Source of the DNA: Shewanella benthica KT99
Lineage (GTDB): Bacteria; Pseudomonadota; Gammaproteobacteria; Enterobacterales; Shewanellaceae
Assembly: GCF_000172075.1 (NCBI RefSeq)
Contig: NZ_ABIC01000012.1
Coordinates: 41,860 to 105,859, forward strand
DNA length: 64,000 nt
Reading direction: 5' to 3'
The notes beneath the pieces were generated by a model, which had not been told where the DNA came from, made no database searches, and saw only the letters and a list, made by a program, of their open reading frames with translations. How positions within the stretch are numbered: position 1 is the stretch's first letter; every line of letters begins with the position of its first letter. The translations under genes were made by a program, and so were the position numbers. Below are positions 27,317-36,156 of this stretch, piece by piece.

Positions 27317-28255
27317 ATGGATAATCAGGTTATGCCTCGTGAACAGTTAGGTGTGTGTGCAGAAGGAAATTTGCACAGTATATATTTGATGTTTAATGCC
27401 AATGAGGGGGTAGAAACAGATCTGCGTCCTTGTATCGCTAATGTGGCTCAATATATTTATGAGTTGACCGATCAATATGCCGATAGTGCATTCAACGGTT
27501 TTCTGGCTGTAGGAGCCAACTATTGGGATAGTCTGTATCCTGCTGCTCGTCCGGCTCAACTCAAGCCATTTCCTGCCATGAATGCCGATAATCGGAATGC
27601 ACCAGCTCTCGAATATGATCTCTTCGTTCATATCCGCTGTGATCGTTTTGATATTTTGCATCTGGTGGCGAACGAAATCTCGCAGATGTTCGAAGGTTTA
27701 GTCGACCTAGTCGATGAAGAACGAGGCTTTCGCTTCATGGACAATCGAGACCTCACTGGATTCGTCGATGGGACCGAAAACCCTAAGGGACGCAGTCGTC
27801 AGGCTGTCGCCCTGATCGGTGATGAAGATGCACCTTTCAAATCGGGCAGTTATATTCATGTACAGAAGTTTGCTCATAACCTGAGTAAATGGAATCGCCT
27901 GCCACAGAAAAAGCAGGAAGATATTATCGGTAGAACGAAACAAGATAATATCGAATATGAATCAGCTGATAAGCCTCTCACCAGTCATATCAAGCGCGTC
28001 AATCTAAAAGACAATGATGGTAAGTCAATGGAGATCCTCAGGCAAAGCATGCCTTATGGGTCGGTTAAAGAGCAAGGTTTGATGTTTATCTCAAACTGTC
28101 GTAACTCGAATAACTTTGAGAAGATGCTTGAGAGTATGGTTCACGGTGATGGCAATGGAAATCATGATCACCTATTGCATTTCACTCAGGCACTGACAGG
28201 CTCTTCATTCTTCGCGCCATCATTGGATTTTATGCAAACTAAGGCTGGGATTTAA
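27317..28255 (+). CDS. Dyp-type (dye-decolourising) heme peroxidase
   Basis: 312 residues. The catalytic GFVDGTENP motif (Asp of the GxxDG signature) lies near residue 150, the distal Arg is in the SMPYG-to-C region and the proximal His is in the KRVN or SHIKR region. Family members use H2O2 to oxidise bulky substrates, and some have been linked to heme iron release. No export signal, so cytoplasmic. Position next to fbpABC and a palindromic operator hints at iron or peroxide control. Confidence 0.9.
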   Translation: MDNQVMPREQLGVCAEGNLHSIYLMFNANEGVETDLRPCIANVAQYIYELTDQYADSAFNGFLAVGANYWDSLYPAARPAQLKPFPAMNADNRNAPALEYDLFVHIRCDRFDILHLVANEISQMFEGLVDLVDEERGFRFMDNRDLTGFVDGTENPKGRSRQAVALIGDEDAPFKSGSYIHVQKFAHNLSKWNRLPQKKQEDIIGRTKQDNIEYESADKPLTSHIKRVNLKDNDGKSMEILRQSMPYGSVKEQGLMFISNCRNSNNFEKMLESMVHGDGNGNHDHLLHFTQALTGSSFFAPSLDFMQTKAGI

Positions 28256-28276
28256 CGGTCACAAATCAACTATGAT

Positions 28277-28835
28277 ATGAAATTTATTTTGGCACATTTA
28301 AATTACAAGTCTTTAGGTATAGCCTCTCTATTACTAGGCACCATCAGTCAGGTGCAAGCTTCTTCAATGAGTGAATGTATTGCTCATCAAGTTGAAATCG
28401 GCACCGACAACATGACGCTCGGTGAGATAAGGCGGATTTGTGAGGCACAAGCATCTATGGAATCGGGTTTTCGCTGAGTTGATTTTTGAGAAAGAGAATT
28501 GGGTCTGGTTCGTCAGACCTTGGTATCGCTTGTCTGAGGATACTAAAACTGACCCGCTAGAGCCCGGTGGCGATGATAACCCAGATATTGCTGATTACAT
28601 GGGGCATGCCGAATATGGCGTGGGTTACGATTTCGGCGATTATGAGTTGAGTGTAAAACTGCGTCAGAACTTTTCAACCAGTAATGGTGCGGTGCAGGTT
28701 AATCTCACAACCCCATTGTATGGCAAGCTGAAAGGCTATGTGACCTTCTTCAACGGTTATGGTGATAGCCTTATCGATTATAATCACAACCAGACTCGCT
28801 TTGGTTTAGGTATCGCGCTCAATAATATGTTTTAA
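28277..28835 (+). pseudogene. pldA: Outer-membrane phospholipase A (pldA) with internal deletion
   Basis: The first frame (28277-28477) holds a signal peptide and MTLGEIRRICEAQ. The second (to 28835) holds the family C-terminus: LWNRVFAELIFEKENWVWFV, DDNPDIADYMGHAEYGVGYDFGDYELSVK, FNGYGDSLIDYNHNQTRFGLGIALNN. The join at about 28450-28460 is out of frame and lies at the SWNR motif of the intact family, so the catalytic His and Ser segment and about half of the barrel are gone. Non-functional. Confidence 0.85.
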
Positions 28836-28938
28836 ATCGCACATAGAATTAAGAGTATTAAACAGATGAATAACAAACTGCTTCATGCCCGCTGGATCAC
28901 CCAAGAAGTCTTCGACACGGGCAAAGAGATGGTTGGTA

Positions 28939-28978
28939 ATGGTATAAAACCCAAGCATTAATCTTGGCTTTATACCAT
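28939..28978. repeat. 40-bp inverted repeat
   Basis: ATGGTATAAAACCCAAG-cattaat-CTTGGCTTTATACCAT forms a long imperfect stem. No T-run follows. The preceding 90 bp (28860-28938) reads on the minus strand as an open stretch containing RVEDFLGDPAGMKQFVIHL, which looks like a protein fragment I cannot place. Confidence 0.6.
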
Positions 28979-28987
28979 AGGAATCTT

Positions 28988-29045
28988 ATACCAGTTCCAT
29001 TAAGTAAGTGATCATTCAGTGTCATAAATTTAATGGGATTGGTAT
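28988..29045. repeat. Hairpin element with ATACCA...TGGTAT ends
   Basis: ATACCAGTTCCATTAA and TTAATGGGATTGGTAT are near-perfect inverted arms of a 58-bp element. The ends resemble those of the element at 7472-7524 while the loop differs. Confidence 0.6.
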
Positions 29046-29063
29046 TATGTCGACAGCCAGATT

Positions 29064-29921
29064 TTAAGGCTGTTTCTTTAGTACCGCATCTATGTCTGAT
29101 GCGCTATGACGTTCATGCAACTGCTCCCACTCTTCGCCCCAAGTACGGTTGACGATTTTTCCGCGTTGTACTGCGCTGCGTTCGTCTATCTGTTTTGCCC
29201 AGCGTTGCAGGTGGGTGTAGCTCGCCACATCAAGAAACTCAGCGGCCTCATAGAGTTTACCCAGTACTAAATTACCGTACCAAGGCCAAATGGCTATATC
29301 CGCAATACTGTAGGTGTCACCGCCGATAAACTCATTGTTTGCCAGCTGCTTATCAAGTACATCGAGTTGGCGTTTGGTTTCCATCGCGAAGCGGTTGATG
29401 GGATATTCGAATTTTTCTGGTGCGTAAGCATAGAAATGGCCAAAGCCACCACCAAGATAAGGTGCTGAGCCTTGTAGCCAGAAAAGCCAATTCATCACCT
29501 CGGTACGTGCAGCGATATCTTTCGGTAAAAAATAACCAAACTTCTCGGCGAGATACAACAAAATATTGCCAGATTCAAACACTCTGATTGACTCAGGTGT
29601 TGAGTTATCTGTGAGTGCCGGGATCTTAGAATTGGGATTGATATCGACAAAGCCTGAGGAGAACTGCTCGCCTTCACCGATATTAATCAGATAAGCATCG
29701 TACTCGGCTGCTGATACACCTTTAGCGAGTAACTCTTCCAGCATTATGGTGACTTTTTGGCCATTAGGCGTTGCCAATGAGTGCAGCTGTATTGGCTGTT
29801 TACCTACAGGCAATACTTGCTCATGTCTGGCGCCTGAATCGGGACGATTGATGCTGGCCCATTGGCCGCCGTTTTCATTATCCATGGTCCAAACTTTCGC
29901 TGGCGTATATTCGTTAGTCAT
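29064..29921 (-). CDS. yghU: Glutathione transferase-like disulfide-bond oxidoreductase (YghU type)
   Basis: 285 residues. The N-terminal extension (VWTMDNENGGQWASINRP) and the PIQLHSLATPNGQKVTIMLEEL thioredoxin-like start are characteristic of YghU, which has glutathione-disulfide reductase activity in E. coli. IPALTDNS (cis-Pro loop) and ESGNILLYLAEKFGYFLP follow, then the helical GST C-domain with GGDTYSIADIAIWPW. Single gene. Confidence 0.9.
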   Translation of the reverse strand: MTNEYTPAKVWTMDNENGGQWASINRPDSGARHEQVLPVGKQPIQLHSLATPNGQKVTIMLEELLAKGVSAAEYDAYLINIGEGEQFSSGFVDINPNSKIPALTDNSTPESIRVFESGNILLYLAEKFGYFLPKDIAARTEVMNWLFWLQGSAPYLGGGFGHFYAYAPEKFEYPINRFAMETKRQLDVLDKQLANNEFIGGDTYSIADIAIWPWYGNLVLGKLYEAAEFLDVASYTHLQRWAKQIDERSAVQRGKIVNRTWGEEWEQLHERHSASDIDAVLKKQP

Positions 29922-30100
29922 ACTGTTTCCTATCTGCTTAGCTGTTATTAATTGGGGCTATTTCGCTATTTAAAACCTCAAAACCATTAATTCGATATAA
30001 CTCTTTGTTGTTGGATTGTCTTATAAGGAATAAATAATACCAGTCAGAGATCTGACTGGCATTATTTTTTACTTGAGACTGCTAACTTACCGCTTATGAC

Positions 30101-30375
30101 TTAAAACGGTCTGGCTAGCATCTGAGCAACATGCTCAACATAGGCGCTGCGTATGTTGATGAAGCGCTCGCTATCTTCAAGGTAATAAGAGCGATCGGGT
30201 AGACCTAATCCGCCGGCACCGATAGACATCTCATACTGGTTTGGATCTAAGCGGTTAAACCACCCGCCTCCAGAAATCGGTGATGTTGCGCCTGTGAACC
30301 AGGCATGAGCCAAGACTTTAGTTAAGTCATCGCCGGGTTTATATTTTGCTAAGATGAGCTTATTATTACTTCCAA
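30101..30375 (-). pseudogene. Fragment of an M13-family metallopeptidase
   Basis: Minus-strand reading gives LAKYKPGDDLTKVLAHAWFT, then RLDPNQYEMSIGAGGLGLPD, then SYYLEDSERFINIRSAYVEH, ending at a stop. It matches the region of the intact M13 peptidase at 48217-50295 around YGLSLPEKDYYFNDGERFIN. It lacks the N-terminus and the zinc-binding HExxH domain. A paralogue remnant, not an active enzyme. Confidence 0.8.
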
Positions 30376-30428
30376 CAAGTTAGACTTAAGCCCTGACTAA
30401 AATTGAAACTCATACTCGAAGAAAGCAT

Positions 30429-30634
30429 ATGGCTCAGCTCACCATTTTGGCTAATATCATCGCCAAAGCAGATAAAGTTGAATTAGTTAAAGCAGAATTA
30501 TTGAAGCTTATTGATATCACTCGTGCAGAGGAGGGTTGTATCGATTATGTCCTTCATCAAGATAACGAAAATCCGGCGCATTTTACCTTTTATGAGAATT
30601 GGGCTTCACGAGAGTTATGGCAAGTGCATATGGG
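30429..30634 (+). pseudogene. Antibiotic-biosynthesis-monooxygenase (ABM) domain gene, truncated by an IS
   Basis: MAQLTILANIIAKADKVELV starts a YgiN-like ABM domain with EEGCIDYVLHQDNENPAHFTFYENW. After LWQVHM the frame runs into the left end of the IS4-type element at 30635. The expected last 25-30 residues are not found on the other side of the element, so the target was also deleted. A fair ribosome site (GAAGAAAG) precedes the ATG. Confidence 0.85.
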
Positions 30635-31687
30635 CTGACTCTTCTACACAAATATTGAGAAAATTGAACTTTATTGAATCACCAGGATCTGATCATAAAA
30701 TTCAATAACTTAAAGTCTTTAACAATGTCAATTTTCAATGCAGAAGAATGGGCTAAATCTCACTTTCAACATGCTAAATTAGGTGATATTCGCCGTGCTG
30801 ATAGGTTAGTCAGTACCGCAGCCAATATGGCTCGTAGCAGCGGTAAGTCTATCGCGCTATCATGCCGTGGCAATGAAGCTGAACTAGAAGGGGCTTACCG
30901 ATTGATCCGCAATGATAATGTTTCTCCAGATATGATCCGAGTCGCAGGATTTCAACATACCGCAAAAGAAGCCGTGTCGGTTGCAGAAATTCTCGCGCTA
31001 GAAGACACCACCTCACTGAGCTATAAGCATCAGGTCGCTGCCGATTTGGGCAAACTGGGCCAAAAGACCGATAGATCACGTGGTTGGTGGGTTCACTCAG
31101 TCATGCTGCTGGATAGTCACACCACCAGAACCATTGGCTTAATTCATCAAGATTGGTGGTGTCGCCCTAATCATCCCGAAGATGCTGATGAAAAAGAAAG
31201 TGGCAAGTGGCCGGATGCGTCACATTTTTGCCGAGAGCGTTTAGGTGAAACCATGTCACGGGTGATTTCAGTCAATGTGATTTACGCCCAAGAGAAAGCA
31301 TCAGCCACGGTTACCGAGCCATTACGCTGGATACTATTAACCACAGAACCCATAGAGACTTTAAAACAAGCCCTGCATGTTATTGATATTTATGCTGCCA
31401 GATGGCGAGTAGAAGATTTCCATAAAGCCTGGAAAACAGGCGCAGGTGTTGAGCGGCAGCGAATGACGGAGCCGCAAAATTTAGAACGCGCCGTTTCCAT
31501 TTTGGCCTTTATTGGTGTGAGATTACTGCAACTGCGAGAAGTCATGACCTTAGCCCTCTACCTCAGAAAGAAAGGGCTTAGCGATGAAGCAACAAGCATA
31601 GAAAATCAGTGTTGGTCCTTTTTTTTCGCTATAAATTGCCTAGCTATAAAATATCTGGCACTTGTCTAGAGAAGAGGGGGGAGTCAC
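30635..31687. mobile_element. IS4-family (IS50/ISPepr1-like) element, deleted derivative
   Basis: The left end CTGACTCTTCTACACAA resembles Tn5-type outer ends. The right end near 31664-31687 contains CTTGTCTAGAGAAGAG and then a G-run, a corrupted inverse of it. No 9-bp target duplication is visible. It encodes one shortened transposase. The right boundary is approximate. Confidence 0.7.
30725..31669 (+). pseudogene. IS4-family transposase with internal deletion
   Basis: Begins MSIFNAEEWAKSHFQHAKLG, the usual IS50-group N-terminus. EDTTSLSY holds the first catalytic Asp, and YAARWRVEDFHKAWKTGAG is the Y-R-E-K signature with the catalytic Glu. Between ETMSRVISV and NVIYAQEKAS about 70-90 residues are missing, including the DREADI-type second catalytic Asp, yet the frame is kept. 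The C-terminus after ATSIENQ is also replaced. Length is 314 residues against about 450 expected. Inactive. Confidence 0.85.
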
Positions 31688-31781
31688 TCACATTTATTAC
31701 TGCGGCTCTTGAGCATAAGGTCTGTATTGCCTACAATAGTGCACGTTTTATTCACTACCACTTTTACTACAGGCCACGACC

Positions 31782-32030
31782 ATGAACGACACTAAATCGC
31801 AACCAGCCTTACCAGATCGCCTTTCCGGTAATCCCCGTAGCCCACATCATGTGGCAGAAATTTTTGAGCACCAAATAGGTATTATGCTCAATGGCAAAGA
31901 GCGTTTTGATGTTGAGGAATATTGCCTCAGTGAAGCTTGGGTAAAAGTTCCGTCGCACAAAGCGTTGGACCGTCGCGGACAACCGCTGCTGCTGACGATA
32001 AAAGGCAAGGTTGAAGTTTTTTATAAATAA
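31782..32030 (+). CDS. DUF3297 family protein
   Basis: 82 residues: PDRLSGNPRSPHHVAEIFEHQIGI followed by NGKERFDVEEYCLSEAWVKV and a basic, beta-rich end (LLLTIKGKVEVFY). This is the complete DUF3297 pattern; glutathione-peroxidase-like naming of the family is not supported here and the function is unknown. It is intact between two IS remnants. The following 305 bp (32031-32335) is AT-rich with a weak hairpin (CTTAACA/TGTTAAG region near 32036-32058) and no gene. Confidence 0.85.
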   Translation: MNDTKSQPALPDRLSGNPRSPHHVAEIFEHQIGIMLNGKERFDVEEYCLSEAWVKVPSHKALDRRGQPLLLTIKGKVEVFYK

Positions 32031-32335
32031 ACAGACTTAACAACCCACTGTTAAGCCTTTTGAAGATACGCCCTTTATCATTGTGCTGCTGAGTAGCATG
32101 GAGAGGAGGGCGTTTCTGTTTGTGGGTATGTACTTATAACTTTAAGGGGGGCTTGTTTATTAACTTGAGTTTTTTGCATATTGATTTTAATAAATAAATC
32201 ATAATCGAAGGGTATAATATTGCTAGCGGGTAAAAGCATGTTTTATCGCAGGGCTCTCTTAACAAATTGTCGTAACAGCTTATTGCTAGCATTAGCACCA
32301 AGCTGCACATGGTTCACTTATCACAAGGAATATAT

Positions 32336-33412
32336 ATGTCCCTTAGCCATCAGCAAAAAGTGTACATCCCCAAGGACGTTCGAAGCAATCAATACATCAC
32401 TGCAGAAATCAAAGTAACGGATGCGTTGTTGGCCCATTACCCCGATCACAACACGTGTTATCAGACACTTAGTCACGCTATTTTCAATCTTGCCGAGCAA
32501 GAAGAGTTATATAACGTGCATGTGATCACTAACGATAAGTTACCCGTAGTGCGTTTTCACACCGAAGCGTATTGCTTCCCTACTGCAGAACAGATCATAT
32601 TTTTCTATAATCCTGAGTATCATGAAGCGCAAAGTCTCCATAGTAAGGATGATTACCGAGCCCGAAAAATAAGGATTGTATTCTTAGCGACGGGTGAAGA
32701 CATTCGTATTAATTCAGCTGATTTTCATATAAAAGTGCAGTCTTTCCTCGCGAAACTGATGCCTCAATTGCCAGAAAAAAATCTCACAATCAAAATCCGT
32801 GATCATCAACATCTCTCTTATGATCTGTTCGCTAAAGCTAAAGGCAACAAAGAGAGTTATGGATATAAGCTACGTTCAATCAGCGACAGATATAAAGCAA
32901 GAAAATGTCCGCTCCCAGAAGGACACGGTTCATTGTGCTATGTCACGGTAAAACTACCTCTAAGTCGTAAGCTTAAACGAGCTATGTTGCCAGAAGATAC
33001 CAATGACTTTACGCCTCTGTATCAGAAGCTAGAAGATGCATTTATCCAAGCTACATCAGCTAAGCAACTTAAGCAGATTGCTATGGTGGCTAATGGGTTA
33101 ACACCACTTGTACGCAACAGTAAATACGAACAAGTTGAGGGCACCGACGAAGTACAAATGCTCGGCTTTGACCCCAATGTAGAAGAGCAACAATTTATTC
33201 GCCATTGGGATGGTAACCACTTAGTCGAAACGGTGAATTTTACTATAGCCGCAGGAGTAAAAGACTGTAAGGATGGCGGTCTTGGCCGCTATTTGAATCG
33301 AGTTGAAGATGCGCTAAAGAACCTTACGTCTGAATTAGGGTTAGATAAATCACGCGAAGAACTCATTGTGCGGTTCCATCAACATATTAGCTATCAAAAA
33401 CCGGCACTGTAA
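32336..33412 (+). CDS. DUF3083-like protein
   Basis: 358 residues from ATG 32336, placed by ACAAGGAA 6 bases upstream. It is soluble, with no export signal. Recognisable segments are KVYIPKDVRSNQYITAEI, FFYNPEYHEAQ, IRIVFLATGEDIR and LTIKIRDHQHLSYDLF, plus NHLVETVNFTIAAG near the end. From memory it fits DUF3083, a family of Shewanella and close relatives with no known role. The gene is intact in an otherwise decayed region. Confidence 0.6.
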   Translation: MSLSHQQKVYIPKDVRSNQYITAEIKVTDALLAHYPDHNTCYQTLSHAIFNLAEQEELYNVHVITNDKLPVVRFHTEAYCFPTAEQIIFFYNPEYHEAQSLHSKDDYRARKIRIVFLATGEDIRINSADFHIKVQSFLAKLMPQLPEKNLTIKIRDHQHLSYDLFAKAKGNKESYGYKLRSISDRYKARKCPLPEGHGSLCYVTVKLPLSRKLKRAMLPEDTNDFTPLYQKLEDAFIQATSAKQLKQIAMVANGLTPLVRNSKYEQVEGTDEVQMLGFDPNVEEQQFIRHWDGNHLVETVNFTIAAGVKDCKDGGLGRYLNRVEDALKNLTSELGLDKSREELIVRFHQHISYQKPAL

Positions 33413-33471
33413 ACCAATAAGCCCACGGCAAGATCATTATAAATTGAACTTTATGCTCAAGTAGCGATCAG

Positions 33472-33497
33472 ATCACCAAATACTCTTTTTTGGTGAT
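33472..33497 (+). terminator. Inverted repeat after the DUF3083-like gene
   Basis: ATCACCAAA and TTTGGTGAT flank an 8-base loop with a T-run inside the loop and right arm. It may be a terminator or part of the end of the ISAs1 remnant that follows. Confidence 0.45.
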
Positions 33498-33501
33498 GTT
33501 A

Positions 33502-33988
33502 ATGACTGCTACTTTTTTAAAACATTTTGATTCGATTGCGGATCCCCGTATTGAGCGTTGTAAAAAACATAACTTATTAGAGATTATTTTACTCGCTATA
33601 AGTGCGGTTATGTCAGGCTCTGAAGGATGGGAAGGCATTGAAAACTTTGGACATCTAAAGCTTGATTGGCTTCTTCAACATCGTCCTTTTAAAGCAGGTA
33701 TTCCTCGGCATGACACTATTGCCCGTGTTATCTGCCGATTAAAAGCGGATGAAAAAGAGATAGCAAAGCTAATCGTTAAGCAAAAGGCTGATTATATTCT
33801 AGCGCTTAAAGGTCATCATTCTGGTCTACAGGGTGAATTAGAAGCTTGGTGGCACAAGTGCCAGCGTGAAGGTTTTACAGCCGATAATTTTGATGAACAT
33901 ACGACCATAGACAGCGGTCACGGACGAATTGAAACAAGACGTTGTCAGCAAGTGCTGGTTAATAAAAGTTGGTTAAATAATAAATATC
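33502..33988 (+). pseudogene. ISAs1-family transposase remnant
   Basis: TFLKHFDSIADPRIERCKKH and PRHDTIARVICRLKADE are the family N-terminus. The sequence then jumps in frame to KEIAKLIVKQKADYILALKGHH, skipping about 110 residues that normally carry the IDGKTLRGS and TIDAMGCQ catalytic aspartates. It is cut at NNKYR by the left end of the IS66 element (33989). No C-terminal part is found beyond that element. Confidence 0.85.
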
Positions 33989-34034
33989 GTAAGCGTCCGG
34001 GCAAGTACAACTTCAACAGATTTCATTGATCCGC

Positions 34035-34071
34035 CATATTAACTCCTGACTATTTATCAGGAGTTAATATG
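34035..34071 (+). promoter_or_regulatory. 15-bp perfect hairpin sequestering the tnpA start
   Basis: CATATTAACTCCTGA-ctattta-TCAGGAGTTAATATG. The right arm contains both the Shine-Dalgarno AGGAG and the ATG of tnpA, so a transcript that includes the left arm would hide the ribosome site. Confidence 0.75.
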
Positions 34072-34392
34072 GCTAAACGTTCTCATCAAGATTGGGCTGC
34101 TTTGATAAAACAGCAGCCCGCCAGCGGCTTAACTATCACGGCTTTCTGTCGTCAGCATAAGTTCAGTATCAGTACCTTTTATGCCCGTAAAGCCAACAAG
34201 GCAAAAATAAAAACGGTCATGCCTTTTGCTAAAGTAACGCTGGCTCCGACAACAGCGGTAACGCCTCAAACTCAACTTTGTGATGCGCAACAGATGATAC
34301 GTTTACAGCATCAAACAGGGGTATGGACCTTCCCAAGCTCGTTGCCAGCAAATTACTTACTTGAAATTATAAAAGGCCTGCAAGCATGTTGA
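34069..34392 (+). CDS. tnpA: IS66 accessory protein TnpA
   Basis: 107 residues. RSHQDWAALIKQQPASGLTITAFCRQHKFSISTFYARK is the helix-turn-helix of IS66 OrfA. The C-terminal half (MIRLQHQTGVWTFPSSLPANYLLEIIKGLQAC) is typical too. It overlaps tnpB by 7 bases. Looks intact. Confidence 0.88.
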   Translation: MAKRSHQDWAALIKQQPASGLTITAFCRQHKFSISTFYARKANKAKIKTVMPFAKVTLAPTTAVTPQTQLCDAQQMIRLQHQTGVWTFPSSLPANYLLEIIKGLQAC

Positions 34393-34622
34393 TGTTTCAG
34401 CAGCTTCCTAGTATTTATCTGCATAGAGAGCCCGTGGATTTTCGTAAGTCGATAAATGGCTTGGCCATCATCGTTGAGCAACAACTGTCGCTAGAGGCCA
34501 CCGACGGCAGTGTGTTTATTTTTTGCAATAAAAGCCGCGATAAATTAAAAATATTGTACTGGGATAACACAGGGTTTGATGTATTGGGACACCGTCAAGT
34601 TAAGGGCTTGAGTTACAGTTGA
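34386..34622 (+). pseudogene. tnpB: IS66 accessory protein TnpB, truncated
   Basis: QQLPSIYLHREPVDFRKSIN and VFIFCNKSRDKLKILYWDNTGF are the IS66 OrfB signature. After this point the normal sequence (a KRLE...FxWP segment) is replaced by DVLGHRQVKGLSYS and a stop, so the last third, some 35-40 residues, is lost through deletion or frameshift. Confidence 0.8.
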
Positions 34623-34731
34623 TTGATCGCTATTACGTATGCAGTTTTCGATGATTAGATCACTGCATTAGCCTTATTCTGGATGACATTTGATATAATC
34701 ACCCCATGATAACCTACCCAATGATATTGAT

Positions 34732-36156
34732 TTGCTTAAGCAATTATTGCTTGAGGCAAGTCAACTTGTGGCGTCACAATATTCGGAAATCGCCGAGCTT
34801 AAACAGTCTGTGCAGCGGTTGTTGGAGCCATTTCGCTTAGCGCAACAGCAACGCTTCGGGGCCAGCAGTGAAAGCCATAATTATCAAGGTGAGTTATTTA
34901 ACGAAGCTGAAGTCACCCTTGATGAGCCAGAAGAATCAACGGCAGATGATGTGTCTGTTTCCCCTAAGAAACGTGCCAAGCGTAAGCCTCTGCCTAAAGA
35001 CCTGCCTCGTGAAATTATCACCCATGATATTAGCGAAGCGGATAAACAGTGTGCTTGTGGTCATCAGTTGACCTTGATGGAGCAAGATAGCAGCGAGAAA
35101 CTTAAGTTTGTTCCCGCACAAATCAGTGTCATTGAGCATGTTAGGTTAAAATACAGCTGCAAGCATTGCGACACTAAAGGGACGCAAGCTAACATCAAAC
35201 AAGCCCCCGTGCCTGCTAGTCCAATTCCAAAAGGTTTTGCCACGCCAAGCCTATTGAGCCAGCTCATCACCAGTAAATATCAGTACGCCTTACCGCTTTA
35301 TCGACAAGAAACTTTATTTAAACAGTATGGTATCGAATTAAGTCGTCAAACGATGTCAGACTGGATGATGAAATCAGCCGCCTTGTTTAAACCCTTATAT
35401 GATTTACTGCACCAACACCTATTAACGCAAGGTGTACTGCACGCCGATGAGACCACGCTCAAAGTGATTAACGATGAACGGGTGAAATCCTACATGTGGG
35501 TCTATTGCTCAGGTGCGGATAGGCCGAGTCTCGAGCCTAGATATAAAGGTGTAAACAGCATCGTTCTGTACGACTATCAAGACGGTAGCCGCGCGAGCAC
35601 TTGCGTGAGTGGTTTTCTTGCCACTGAGCACACCGTGTTTAATGGCTATTTACAGGTCGATGGCTATGCGGCTTACCAACGGGCCAATGACAAACTTGTG
35701 GGTTGTTGGGCACATGCGCGGCGTAAATTCAAAGTTAAAGAACGGCTGTATTTTAGGCGTACGCATTCAAGCGCCCAACTGGCGACATTGAAGCAATGGC
35801 TGGATAAATCGGTGCAACAAGTGTCGAAGCAAAGTGCCTTGGGTCGAGCCATCCATTACACTATCAATCAATGGCCAAAGCTCAGCCGTTACCTAGAAGA
35901 TGGTCGACTCAACATTGACAATAATCGCGCCGAACGCGCAGTAAAACCGTTTGTGATAGGGCGTAAAAACTGGTTGTTCAATCACAATCACCGCGGTGCC
36001 GAGGCCCGTGCCATTTTGTACAGCATAATAGAAACCGCTAAAGCAAACGGCCTAACACCGTTCGATTATATCGAACACTGCTTGGAGCAACTCTCTCACC
36101 CAAACTGCGACCTCAGCAGCCTCTTGCCCTGGCGCGTCAAACTCGGCAAGGCGTAG
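34732..36156 (+). CDS. tnpC: IS66 transposase TnpC, probably defective
   Basis: 474 codons. It has an N-terminal leucine-zipper-like coiled coil (QLVASQYSEIAELKQSVQRLL), the zinc-finger CACGHQL...CKHC, HADETTLK (first Asp), LQVDGYAAY (second Asp) and NNRAERAVKPFVIGRKNWLF (Glu). Two defects are seen. The usual ATG at 34707 is out of frame with the body, so the open frame begins only with TTG 34732. After AHARRKFK about 40 residues appear to be missing before THSSAQLATLKQWLD. The frame is otherwise open to the end. Confidence 0.8.
   Translation: MLKQLLLEASQLVASQYSEIAELKQSVQRLLEPFRLAQQQRFGASSESHNYQGELFNEAEVTLDEPEESTADDVSVSPKKRAKRKPLPKDLPREIITHDISEADKQCACGHQLTLMEQDSSEKLKFVPAQISVIEHVRLKYSCKHCDTKGTQANIKQAPVPASPIPKGFATPSLLSQLITSKYQYALPLYRQETLFKQYGIELSRQTMSDWMMKSAALFKPLYDLLHQHLLTQGVLHADETTLKVINDERVKSYMWVYCSGADRPSLEPRYKGVNSIVLYDYQDGSRASTCVSGFLATEHTVFNGYLQVDGYAAYQRANDKLVGCWAHARRKFKVKERLYFRRTHSSAQLATLKQWLDKSVQQVSKQSALGRAIHYTINQWPKLSRYLEDGRLNIDNNRAERAVKPFVIGRKNWLFNHNHRGAEARAILYSIIETAKANGLTPFDYIEHCLEQLSHPNCDLSSLLPWRVKLGKA

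Noticed and set aside
28860..28938. Minus-strand fragment with RVEDFLGDPAGMKQFVIHL as a named gene remnant
   Set aside because: It looks protein-like but is too short to assign to any family with confidence.
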